Below are positions 7,753-15,671 of a DNA stretch of 26,115 nt, piece after piece (the stretch's first letter is position 1; the number at the start of each line of letters is the position of its first letter). The notes beneath the pieces were generated by a model, which saw only the letters and a program-made list of their open reading frames with translations, was not told the DNA's origin and did no database searches. The stretch covers positions 1 through 26,115 of the forward strand of contig CAJUGT010000045.1 in NCBI GenBank assembly GCA_910586435.1. The letters run 5' to 3'. The position numbers and the translations under genes are program-made. This stretch comes from an uncultured Acetatifactor sp. (lineage in GTDB: Bacteria; Bacillota; Clostridia; Lachnospirales; Lachnospiraceae).

Positions 7753-8096
7753 AAATCCCTGACATTACTTTGATTCATTTTATCTCATATTTATCCCCTT
7801 GTCAATTCTATAAAATATATAAAACTACTCCATAGTGTATGTGCTGTTACTTTTCACACCCACGCCACTGCGAGGCGTTTTCATGCGCCTTTTGCGTGAC
7901 AAACCCGAGGCCGCCAATATATTTATACCATTTTGAGCGTCAAAATCCTGTCTTTCACAGCCAGCTTTTCACTACAGGTAATGCTTGCAACCATATAAAT
8001 ATTTTCCATAGAGCATTTTACTATATTCTATAGAATATAAATATTCATAGGATTCTTTGTTAGACTTAAATTAAATAAGGGAAAAGTGGTGATAAT
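7753..8096. other. Gene-free region upstream of the XRE regulator
   Basis: About 340 bases without a credible gene. The part at 7850-7980 has short GC-rich palindromic pieces (CGCC...GGCG near 7862-7876) in an otherwise AT-rich setting and may be an extragenic repeat; no second copy is in the window. The last 100 bases are very AT-rich and hold the palindrome at 8022-8039, probably within the promoter of the XRE gene. Confidence 0.4.
8022..8039. promoter_or_regulatory. 18-bp palindrome, candidate XRE operator
   Basis: TATATTCTATAGAATATA is a perfect palindrome ending 57 bases before the XRE gene. XRE regulators commonly bind such sites in their own promoters, so autoregulation is plausible but inferred. 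Confidence 0.5.
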
Positions 8097-8447
8097 TTGA
8101 ATATTGACGAAAAATATAATCTGACAGTGGGACTGCGAATACGTGAAGTTCGAGAAGCCTTCCATATGACCCGTGCTGCTTTCAGTGAGAAATGTGACCT
8201 TTCGGAAAGTTTTCTTACCGCTGTTGAAGGCGGCCAGAAAGGTATAACATCCAAAACATTATACAAAATATGCACCGCCACGAATGTTTCCGCTGACTAT
8301 TTTATCCGTGGCAAGGAGCAAGGATTTGAAACAGATACGATTCTTGAACTTCTCAACTCTATGGACAAGGATTCCCGTGAATCTGCCATCCGGATTTTGC
8401 AGGAATACGCTTATGCGATACATCACCTGAAAGATACTAAAAATTGA
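8097..8447 (+). CDS. XRE-family helix-turn-helix transcriptional regulator
   Basis: A 116-residue protein with an N-terminal Cro/C1-type HTH (about 10-70): LRIREVREAFHMTRAAFS, then SESFLTAVEGGQKGITSKTL, and SADYFIRG, the usual helix 5 segment of this family. The C-terminal 40 residues are helical (ILELLNSMDKDSRESAIRIL), as in small SinR-like regulators, and probably dimerise. The start appears to be TTG, as no ATG is in frame nearby; AGTGGTGATA just upstream is a modest ribosome binding site. Divergent from the decayed tad remnant and 240 bases before the Fe-S scaffold gene, from which a terminator separates it. Target genes are unknown; the upstream palindrome suggests self-control. Confidence 0.88.
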   Translation: MNIDEKYNLTVGLRIREVREAFHMTRAAFSEKCDLSESFLTAVEGGQKGITSKTLYKICTATNVSADYFIRGKEQGFETDTILELLNSMDKDSRESAIRILQEYAYAIHHLKDTKN

Positions 8448-8486
8448 TGGTTTCTGCGTTTCTGACTGCAAACCGGCAAGCAATTG

Positions 8487-8513
8487 CCCCTGGTAAAAGA
8501 CAGGGGGTTTTCT
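8487..8513 (+). terminator. Rho-independent terminator after the XRE gene
   Basis: Stem CCCCTG / CAGGGG with an eight-base loop, followed by GTTTTCT, 40 bases after the XRE stop codon. Confidence 0.7.
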
Positions 8514-8684
8514 ATACCCTTTTTGCGTTATTGGCGCTGAACTTTTACCCCTTTTTTCCGCCCAAACTAAAAAAACACTAGATTTTTTCCCTCAAATATG
8601 AGAGAATAAAAGGGAATGATATTATTTTATCAATTCTTGTCAGATTGGTGGATAATAACTTACATAATCGAAAGGAGATTTCAC

Positions 8685-9377
8685 ATGATTTATTCAAAGG
8701 AAGTTGAAGAAATGTGCACAGTCGCTCAAGGTGTACATCATGGTTGCGCCCCCATCCCGGAAGAAGCGAAATGGGTTCAGGCAAAGAAGGTAGAAGACAT
8801 TTCCGGTTTGACACATGGCGTAGGCTGGTGTGCTCCCCAGCAGGGCGCATGTAAGTTGACCCTGAATGTAAAAGAGGGAATCATCCAGGAAGCTCTGGTA
8901 GAAACCATCGGCTGCTCCGGCATGACTCATTCTGCCGCTATGGCTGCGGAGATTCTTCCCGGACTGACAGTAATGGAAGCTCTGAATACAGATCTTGTAT
9001 GCGACGCTATCAACACCGCTATGAGAGAGCTGTTCCTGCAAATCGTATACGGACGTTCTCAGAGCGCGTTTTCCGAGGACGGACTGCCCATCGGCGCCGG
9101 ACTTGAGGATCTGGGCAAGGGACTGAGGAGCCAGGTTGGTACCATGTATGGTACTTTGAAGAAAGGCCCCCGTTATCTGGAAATGGCAGAGGGTTATGTA
9201 ACCGGTATCGCATTGGATAAAGATGACCAGATTATTGGTTATCAATTCGTAAATCTCGGCAAGATGACAGACTTTATCAAAAAGGGTGACGACCCCACAA
9301 CCGCTTACGAGAAGTCCAAGGGACAGTACGGCCGTGTAGATGACGCTGTCAAAATCATTGACCCCAGGAAAGAGTAA
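8685..9377 (+). CDS. Iron-sulfur cluster assembly scaffold-like protein (NifU/IscU-related)
   Basis: A 230-residue protein matching the family annotated as Fe-S assembly scaffold that occurs in Clostridia directly before a GGGtGRT protein. Cysteines fall at residues 11, 21, 49, 56, 77 and 106. The segment LTLNVKEGIIQEALVETIGC followed by SGMTHSAA (76-85) resembles the beta-hairpin and first ligand region of IscU/NifU proteins. The C-terminal half (GYVTGIALDKDDQIIGYQFV) is an extra beta module. The start is the ATG at 8685, eight bases after AAGGAG; the longer upstream frame lacks a ribosome binding site. It lies 56 bases before its partner gene, in what is probably a two-gene operon. The cluster type and client proteins are unknown. 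Confidence 0.82.
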   Translation: MIYSKEVEEMCTVAQGVHHGCAPIPEEAKWVQAKKVEDISGLTHGVGWCAPQQGACKLTLNVKEGIIQEALVETIGCSGMTHSAAMAAEILPGLTVMEALNTDLVCDAINTAMRELFLQIVYGRSQSAFSEDGLPIGAGLEDLGKGLRSQVGTMYGTLKKGPRYLEMAEGYVTGIALDKDDQIIGYQFVNLGKMTDFIKKGDDPTTAYEKSKGQYGRVDDAVKIIDPRKE

Positions 9378-9433
9378 ATTGCGGGACAATGTGTATTGAG
9401 AAGTTTCCAGAAAAATAAGGAGGACGAAAGGAA

Positions 9434-10444
9434 ATGGCTTTATTTGAATCATATGAAAGACGTATTGATAAAATTACGGCTGTACTGAACAGCTATGGAA
9501 TCTCCTCTATCGAAGAAGCGGAGAAGATTACCAAAGACGCTGGCCTTGATGTATATGACCAGGTCAAGAAAATCCAGCCCATTTGTTTTGAAAACGCTTG
9601 TTGGGCATACACGGTTGGCGCTGCTATCGCCATCAAAAAAGGCTGCCGCAAGGCTTCCGAAGCTGCTGCTGCCATTGGAGAAGGACTTCAGGCATTCTGT
9701 ATCCCCGGTTCCGTTGCCGACACCCGCAAGGTAGGACTTGGACATGGTAATCTGGGTAAGATGCTCCTGGAAGAAGATACCGACTGCTTCTGCTTCCTGG
9801 CTGGTCATGAATCTTTTGCCGCAGCAGAAGGCGCCATCGGTATTGCTGAGAAGGCAAACAAAGTACGTCAGAAACCTCTGCGTGTTATTTTGAACGGCCT
9901 CGGCAAAGATGCCGCAAAGATTATATCCCGTATTAACGGATTTACCTTTGTGGAAACCGAGTACGATCCTTACACAAATGAAGTAAAGGAAATTGAGAGA
10001 ATTCCTTATTCTGAAGGATTGCGCGCAAAAGTAAACTGCTATGGCTCCAACAGTGTACCCGAAGGCGTGGCAATTATGTGGAAGGAGAATGTGGATGTAT
10101 CCATCACCGGAAATTCCACCAATCCTACCAGATTCCAGCATCCTGTGGCAGGTACATACAAAAAGGAAAGAACCGAAGCAGGCAAAAAATATTTCTCTGT
10201 TGCCTCCGGCGGCGGCACAGGACGTACCCTGCATCCCGACAATATGGCAGCAGGCCCTGCTTCCTACGGCTTTACCGACACCTTGGGACGTATGCACTCT
10301 GACGCTCAGTTTGCAGGTTCTTCCTCCGTTCCTGCCCATGTGGAAATGATGGGCTTAATCGGTATGGGCAATAACCCGATGGTTGGCGCTACTGTAGCAG
10401 TAGCAGTTTTAATTGAAGAAGCCGCAAAAGAGAATCGCTTCTAA
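9434..10444 (+). CDS. GGGtGRT family protein
   Basis: A 336-residue protein with the signature SGGGTGRTLHPDN at 258-270, which names the family (PF14057). The fold looks like a mixed alpha/beta cytoplasmic enzyme. Cysteines at 51, 56, 71, 89, 118, 120 and 202 are numerous, and conserved-looking glycine-rich stretches include GLGHGNLGKM (101-110) and LIGMGNNPMVGATVA (308-322). AGGAGG and a second AAGGAA stretch precede the ATG. It follows the Fe-S scaffold-like gene by 56 bases, a pairing recalled from many Clostridia, which points to a role in Fe-S metabolism or a metalloenzyme; the reaction is not known. A double hairpin region ends the unit. Confidence 0.9.
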   Translation: MALFESYERRIDKITAVLNSYGISSIEEAEKITKDAGLDVYDQVKKIQPICFENACWAYTVGAAIAIKKGCRKASEAAAAIGEGLQAFCIPGSVADTRKVGLGHGNLGKMLLEEDTDCFCFLAGHESFAAAEGAIGIAEKANKVRQKPLRVILNGLGKDAAKIISRINGFTFVETEYDPYTNEVKEIERIPYSEGLRAKVNCYGSNSVPEGVAIMWKENVDVSITGNSTNPTRFQHPVAGTYKKERTEAGKKYFSVASGGGTGRTLHPDNMAAGPASYGFTDTLGRMHSDAQFAGSSSVPAHVEMMGLIGMGNNPMVGATVAVAVLIEEAAKENRF

Positions 10445-10777
10445 ATAATGTGATTTATAAAAAGACAATTGCCAATTTAACATGTCATTTTTAAGAGGAA
10501 TCAGGATGTGATATGTTCTGATTCCTCCTGACAGAAAAAAGAGCGCAGACCCTATGGTGTGCGCTCTTTTGTAGTTTATGGGACTGGACTATCACAGACG
10601 AGCCATTTTCCCCTATACCTCCTGCCAGACATTTATTGTCTCCCCAGCCCATGAATCTCTGAAAACAGCACTCTTCTGCCCACATCGCACCAATACTTCC
10701 AAAATGCAGCCCAAAAGTAAACAGAGCCAATAACACGCAGGTTTCAAACGCGGTTATCAGCTCTGTTCTTCTTCCAT
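10445..10777. other. Convergent intergenic region
   Basis: The region between two convergent genes holds two hairpins. The first is GAGGAATCAG (10495-10504) pairing with CTGATTCCTC (10518-10527). The second is the terminator described separately. A 106-codon minus frame crosses both hairpins and has no ribosome binding site, so I do not call it a gene. Confidence 0.6.
10537..10570. terminator. Bidirectional rho-independent terminator
   Basis: AAAAGAGCGCA pairs perfectly with TGCGCTCTTTT across a 12-base loop, giving an A-tract and T-tract on both sides. It ends the GGGtGRT operon on the plus strand and can stop transcription from the minus-strand acyltransferase-like gene. Confidence 0.9.
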
Positions 10778-11464
10778 TTATGCTTCTCTTTTCTCCACAA
10801 TCTCCGTACACTTTTTATATATGCTGTTGGCAGGAATCACGCCTCGCACCATGGATGTGGGATATATATTGGAATGTCTGCCAATGACCGTTCCGGGATT
10901 CAACACACTGTTACAGCCCACTTCCACATGATCCCCCAGCATTGCACCCATTTTTTTCAAGCCTGTCTCAATGGCGAAACCTGCGCCTTTCACCAACACA
11001 AGTGTCTTGTCGCTTTTTACATTGGATGTGATAGCGCCGGCTCCCATATGGGCTTTAAACCCTAAAACGCTATCCCCCACATAGTTATAATGGGGCACCT
11101 GCACTTTGTTAAAAAGCACCACATTTTTTAACTCGGTAGAATTTCCCACCACAGCGCCTTTTCCCACAATGGCATTTCCTCTCACAAAAGCGCAATGTCT
11201 GATTTCCGCCTCTTCATCTACAATCAGCGGGCCGTTCAGGCAGGCGGTGGGAGCTACTTTGGCGGTTTTTGCCACCCAGATATTCTCCCCTCTTCTCTCG
11301 TAAAGCTCTTCCGGCAGACTGTTCCCCAGACGAATGATAAAGTCATGAATCAGCGGGAGCACCTCCCACGGATATGTAATGCCCTCAAATAAATCCGCCC
11401 CAATTGTCTCCTTTAAATCATAAAGACCTGCCACCGTAATTGTATCAATTATTTTTTCCATCAT
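10778..11464 (-). CDS. Left-handed beta-helix (GlmU C-terminal-like) acyltransferase-like protein
   Basis: About 228 residues. The N-terminal 60 are helical with the segment SLPEELYERRGENIWVA. After it, hexapeptide repeats of the left-handed beta-helix follow (VAPTACLNGPLIVDEEAEIR, VRGNAIVGKGAVVGNST, MGAMLGDHVEVGCNSVLNPG, TVIGRHSNIYPTS). It resembles the C-terminal domain of sugar-1-phosphate nucleotidyltransferases of the GlmU type, but there is no nucleotidyltransferase domain, so automated names such as UDP-GlcNAc pyrophosphorylase would mislead. It may be an acetyltransferase acting on a sugar phosphate; the substrate cannot be read. The ATG at 11464 sits nine bases after AGGAGG, better than a start further upstream. 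It lies 61 bases after topB on the same strand. Confidence 0.8.
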   Translation of the reverse strand: MMEKIIDTITVAGLYDLKETIGADLFEGITYPWEVLPLIHDFIIRLGNSLPEELYERRGENIWVAKTAKVAPTACLNGPLIVDEEAEIRHCAFVRGNAIVGKGAVVGNSTELKNVVLFNKVQVPHYNYVGDSVLGFKAHMGAGAITSNVKSDKTLVLVKGAGFAIETGLKKMGAMLGDHVEVGCNSVLNPGTVIGRHSNIYPTSMVRGVIPANSIYKKCTEIVEKREA

Positions 11465-11525
11465 ACTTTGGCCCCTCCTGACAGCACTTTTGTCCATATA
11501 ACCAAGCCTTTCCTTAAGGCTTATC

Positions 11526-13724
11526 TCAAGACTTATAATTTGCTGACGCTTCTTTAAACTGCGAATAAAGCATACCCTGGTTATTCAGTCGCTTCACATA
11601 TTCCGTCCGGCGCCCTACAAAACCTGTCAGCTTGTCCATATATTCTTTTGAAGTAATATTCCCTTCCGCAACCATGGTCAGCCCTTTCTCCCAGCTGGCC
11701 GTCAGAGAAGGGTCCAGCAGCGCTTTGATGGAATCTCTCACCACATCGTAAATCATTTCCCCCATCAAAGTAGGAGTCAATACCTGTGTCTTCTTATTCA
11801 GAGCAAGATATTCAATATTGACTAATTTCTTCAAAATCTCGGCTCGTGTAGCGCTCGTACCAATACCACTGCCCTTAATCTGGGCACGCAGCTCTTCATC
11901 TTCGATAAACTGCCCGGCATTTTCCATGGTAAGGATAATACTTCCGGAATTATAACGTTTTGGCGGAGATGTCTCTCCCTCCTTTACCACATAGGATTCC
12001 ACCGCAAGCTTATCTCCCTTTTTCAACGCCTTCAGGCGCTCCATAAATTCACTGTCACACTTTATCTCTGCTTCAGTATCCTCCGTACCGCCAGCGTTTT
12101 CGTTCTTGGCACCGTTATCCGCTCCCACAGTTCCATCGCCGGAGCCGGTCATTCCAACGCTCTCGGCAGTTCCCACTGTGTCTGTTCCTGCGTTTCCAGC
12201 GGCTCCTGCTCCTGCGCTCCCATTTCCGGCCATTCCCACCGTACCTGCTCCCGCATTTCCCCCATTATTGCTGCCGGCACTATTCCCGGCCTTGGGCACA
12301 ACAGCCACTTTCAAATACCCTTCATCCAAAAGCACCTTAAAGCTGACAAAAAATCGTTCTGTCTTTACTCTGATACACAGAGCAATTTTTTGATATACAG
12401 CAGGAGGATAGAAAATACTTAAAAATCTTCGCACTATCAGTTCATATACTTTTGCGGAAAGCGCAGGTAATCCCCCAAGATTATTCAGCCCCTGCCCTGT
12501 GGGGATAATTGCGTAATGATCCGTAATCTGTTTATCATTCACATACCTGGTCTTTGCAATCCCTTTATGGCTTCCCTTATTCAATATCTCCCCGGCAAAT
12601 GTACCGGCGGGCCCATAACTTCGGAGCCCGCCGAGATTCTTATGTATTTCCTTGGCCACAGCCGTTGACAGTACCCTGGCATCCGTTCTGGGATAAGTCA
12701 CCATTTTCTTTTCGTATAATTCCTGAACAATCCGCAATGTCTCATCAGGACTGATTTTAAAAAGTTTCGAGCAGTCATTCTGGAGTTCCGCCAGGTTATA
12801 CAGCAAAGGCGGATTCTTATTCTCTTTCTTTCGTGTAATACTTTCCACCACAGGGTCCCCAGCCGGTTCCTGCTCCAGATACGCAATCAGCCCCTTTGCG
12901 TCCGCCTCCTCCTTAAAACCATTTTCCTTATACAGCTTTGGGGAAGCAAACCACGCCGAACCTTCCACCGCGCGCCACTCACCGGAAAACGTTTTATCCC
13001 GCAGCCGAAAATTGCCCAATACCCTGTAGAAAGGAGTTTTTACAAAAGAACGTATCTCCCGTTCCCTGTTCACCACTATCCCCAATACACAGGTCATCAC
13101 CCTTCCTACGGAAATCACCGCCCGGTCGCGTTTCAGATAGTCTTTTACAGCCCTGCCGTACTTTAAAGTCAGAACACGGGAGAAATTAATTCCCATAAGA
13201 TAGTCTTCTTTTGCGCGCAGATAGGCAGCATCGCTCAAACTATCGTATTCCTTGAGATCTTTCGCTTCACGGATGCCTCTTAAGATTTCTTCTTCGGTCT
13301 GGGAGTCAATCCAGACACGCAGGCGCGTTTTGCCCTGAATGCCGGACAGCTGCTCCACAAGCCTGTATATGTACTCCCCTTCCCGTCCTGAGTCAGTACA
13401 CACATATATGGTCGACACATCAGAACGTTTCATCAGGGAGCTTACAACATTATATTGCTTCCTGGCACTTTCTATAACCTCATATTTAAAATTTTCCGGA
13501 AGAAACGGTATCGTATCAAAACTCCAACGCTTATATTTTTCATCATATACTTCCGGATAACTCATCGTCACCAGATGCCCCACACACCAGGTTATGATGG
13601 TATTGTCAGATTCCAGATAACCATCCTTAGAGGCGGTATTTATCTTCAGCGCATTGGCAAATTCTCTTGCGACACTTGGCTTCTCCGCAATAAACAGTCT
13701 CTTGCCCACAGTCTCCAATTCCAT
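11526..13724 (-). CDS. topB: DNA topoisomerase III (type IA)
   Basis: The 732-residue protein relaxes or decatenates DNA by passing one strand through a transient single-strand break. The Toprim domain opens with LFIAEKPSVAREFA (10-23, catalytic E14) and has TDSGREGEYIYR (110-121). Family members usually read D-x-D-x-E; the second Asp is Gly113 here. The catalytic tyrosine is Y344 in MVTYPRTDAR. The C-terminal half includes GSGIGTSATRAEILKKL (618-634) and TPTLMGEMIYDVV (650-662), both typical. Between about 478 and 548 is a 70-residue Gly/Ala/Asn/Thr-rich insert, absent from the usual protein and probably disordered. AGGTG lies five bases before the ATG. It sits in a minus-strand run after the EAL gene. 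Confidence 0.95.
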   Translation of the reverse strand: MELETVGKRLFIAEKPSVAREFANALKINTASKDGYLESDNTIITWCVGHLVTMSYPEVYDEKYKRWSFDTIPFLPENFKYEVIESARKQYNVVSSLMKRSDVSTIYVCTDSGREGEYIYRLVEQLSGIQGKTRLRVWIDSQTEEEILRGIREAKDLKEYDSLSDAAYLRAKEDYLMGINFSRVLTLKYGRAVKDYLKRDRAVISVGRVMTCVLGIVVNREREIRSFVKTPFYRVLGNFRLRDKTFSGEWRAVEGSAWFASPKLYKENGFKEEADAKGLIAYLEQEPAGDPVVESITRKKENKNPPLLYNLAELQNDCSKLFKISPDETLRIVQELYEKKMVTYPRTDARVLSTAVAKEIHKNLGGLRSYGPAGTFAGEILNKGSHKGIAKTRYVNDKQITDHYAIIPTGQGLNNLGGLPALSAKVYELIVRRFLSIFYPPAVYQKIALCIRVKTERFFVSFKVLLDEGYLKVAVVPKAGNSAGSNNGGNAGAGTVGMAGNGSAGAGAAGNAGTDTVGTAESVGMTGSGDGTVGADNGAKNENAGGTEDTEAEIKCDSEFMERLKALKKGDKLAVESYVVKEGETSPPKRYNSGSIILTMENAGQFIEDEELRAQIKGSGIGTSATRAEILKKLVNIEYLALNKKTQVLTPTLMGEMIYDVVRDSIKALLDPSLTASWEKGLTMVAEGNITSKEYMDKLTGFVGRRTEYVKRLNNQGMLYSQFKEASANYKS

Positions 13725-13851
13725 ATAACACCTAAAGCTTCCATTCTCTCTTACAGTTTTCTCACTATATTCAGTCTAAATGCATTTGCAAAACCATGTA
13801 CTCCAAAAAATCCATCCCCTTATGTCACCGAAAATCTCAGAACGAATTGAC

Positions 13852-15576
13852 TCACACTTTTCCTTCCTGAAGTATGCCTTCCATCTGCATCGGTGACAAT
13901 GGTTTGCTGAAAAGATAGCCCTGTATTATATCACATCCTATCTCTTTCAGATACTGGTATTGTTCTTCTTTTTCAACACCTTCGGCAATAGACTCGAACT
14001 TCAGAGCTTTCACCATGTTGACAATGGATTCTGTAATCACTCTGGTAGAGGAATCCGTCAAAACAGTATCAATAAAAGTCTTATCAATCTTCAGTGTATC
14101 TATGGGCAGCCTGGTCAAATAGGCCAGAGAAGAGAACCCGGTTCCAAAGTCGTCCAATGAAATACGAATCCCACAATCTTTCAGGATTTTTATCTTCTCA
14201 TACACTGCGTCAAAATCTTCTATCAATACACTCTCCGTAATCTCCAATTCTATTTCATTTGGGGACACACCATATTTACGCAGATTCCCCACAACAGAAT
14301 CTACAAAATCGTCTTTTTTATATTGCAATGCGGATATATTGATAGACATAATAAAAGGAAAACCAAACTGCCTCCGCCAAATTGCGTACTGCTTGATGCT
14401 TTGCTCCACCACCCATTTGCCAATGGGTATGATTGCGCCGTTCTTCTCAGCCGCCGGAATAAAGACAGACGGCTGTATAAAATGGGAATCCTCATCCTGC
14501 CATCGGATTAAAGCCTCTACACCACGCAGTTTTTTGCTGCCGGAATAATACTGGGGCTGATAATACAGGATAAAATTCTGATTGGCAATTGCTTTTTTCA
14601 ACTTGTCTTCCAGTTCAATTGTTCCCATAAAGTCTTCCATGACAGACACATCAAAATAATGAATAATATCTTTTCCCAGAGACTTTCCCTTGAAAACCGC
14701 TATTTCCGCACAGTTGATTAATTCCAGCGCCGATGTCGCCGCATCCGGATACTCTGCCACACCTATGCTTACAGTAATGGAAATTTCCTTGCCGCTGCTG
14801 AGTTTAAAGGGTTCCTTCAGTCTTTTCTGAATTGCGTTATGTATCACTTCCACACATGCTTTTTTATTGGGATCGTGAATTGCGATACAATACACATCAC
14901 TGTGCAAATGACAGGCAATGATATTATTTTTACACAATTCTTTTATAAAGCAGCCAAACTGTTGTACCAGTTCGTCCCCTATCATTATCCCCTGTCCGTC
15001 ATTGATATTCTTAAAATCATCTATATCAATTATCATTATGCTGATGATTTGATTGTACTCCAAAGCCTTCCTGACAAATTCACTTAACAGCCGCACAAAA
15101 TAATTACGATTATACAATCCTGTCATGCTGTCATAATAAGCCATGTAGGCAAGTTCCTCATTCTGTGAACGGTATTTGGTGATGTTATTAATATAAATTA
15201 TTTTGTCAGTGGGCTGCCCGCCATCTGCGTAATACACTTTGACACAGAATTGCACCCAGATACGATGCCCTTTTAAAAGGCATTCTGTTGTGGCTGACTC
15301 TTTCCCATGAGCTTCCAGGAAAAGAATATTTCTAAGACCGGAAACGCTTGATTCATCCACAGATTCCAGCAATTTAAAAATATCATTCATTTCCCGAACC
15401 TCAAAGTCAAAGAAGTCCTCCCACTGACCCAGGGTACAGACCCTTCTGTTTACAAAGGAACAGTACATAAACGCACCCACTGCTGACTTACTTACCAGTT
15501 GATACATTCTTTCCTTTTCCCTCAACTCCTGGTTCTCTTCTTTTAACTTCTCCAATTGCTCATCCAATTCACTCAT
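13852..15576 (-). CDS. PAS-GGDEF(degenerate)-EAL cyclic-di-GMP phosphodiesterase
   Basis: Numbered from the ATG at 15576 (GGGGAA five bases upstream), the protein has 574 residues. A short coiled coil (1-25) leads into a PAS-like sensor (about 25-135). The GGDEF domain (145-310) keeps the fold (YDSMTGLYNRNYF, MIIDIDDFKNIND) but the catalytic GGDEF is replaced by HSDVY (225-229), so cyclase activity should be absent. The EAL domain looks intact: EALIRW (354-359), INIS (412-415), EITES (445-449), LDDFGTGFSSL (474-484), KIDK (496-499), EGVE (532-535) and QGYLF (552-556). No membrane segment is seen, so it probably acts in the cytoplasm, hydrolysing c-di-GMP in response to a PAS signal. Confidence 0.93.
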   Translation of the reverse strand: MSELDEQLEKLKEENQELREKERMYQLVSKSAVGAFMYCSFVNRRVCTLGQWEDFFDFEVREMNDIFKLLESVDESSVSGLRNILFLEAHGKESATTECLLKGHRIWVQFCVKVYYADGGQPTDKIIYINNITKYRSQNEELAYMAYYDSMTGLYNRNYFVRLLSEFVRKALEYNQIISIMIIDIDDFKNINDGQGIMIGDELVQQFGCFIKELCKNNIIACHLHSDVYCIAIHDPNKKACVEVIHNAIQKRLKEPFKLSSGKEISITVSIGVAEYPDAATSALELINCAEIAVFKGKSLGKDIIHYFDVSVMEDFMGTIELEDKLKKAIANQNFILYYQPQYYSGSKKLRGVEALIRWQDEDSHFIQPSVFIPAAEKNGAIIPIGKWVVEQSIKQYAIWRRQFGFPFIMSINISALQYKKDDFVDSVVGNLRKYGVSPNEIELEITESVLIEDFDAVYEKIKILKDCGIRISLDDFGTGFSSLAYLTRLPIDTLKIDKTFIDTVLTDSSTRVITESIVNMVKALKFESIAEGVEKEEQYQYLKEIGCDIIQGYLFSKPLSPMQMEGILQEGKV

Positions 15577-15671
15577 ATTACTTCCCCACACTCTGCCGAA
15601 TCATTCACCCATTCCATAACAATAGATTCCGCCGCTGAAAACAACCTAATTTCGTATCACTTACACCATAC

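Noticed and set aside
8694..9452. Long antisense frames (252 and 296 codons) opposite the Fe-S scaffold and GGGtGRT genes
   Set aside because: They are mirror frames of two well-supported genes, with Cys/Ser/Phe-rich composition and no start signals.
10491..10811. 106-codon minus-strand frame with a hydrophobic stretch after the acyltransferase-like gene
   Set aside because: It starts inside the preceding gene without a ribosome binding site and reads through both terminator hairpins; no recognisable family.
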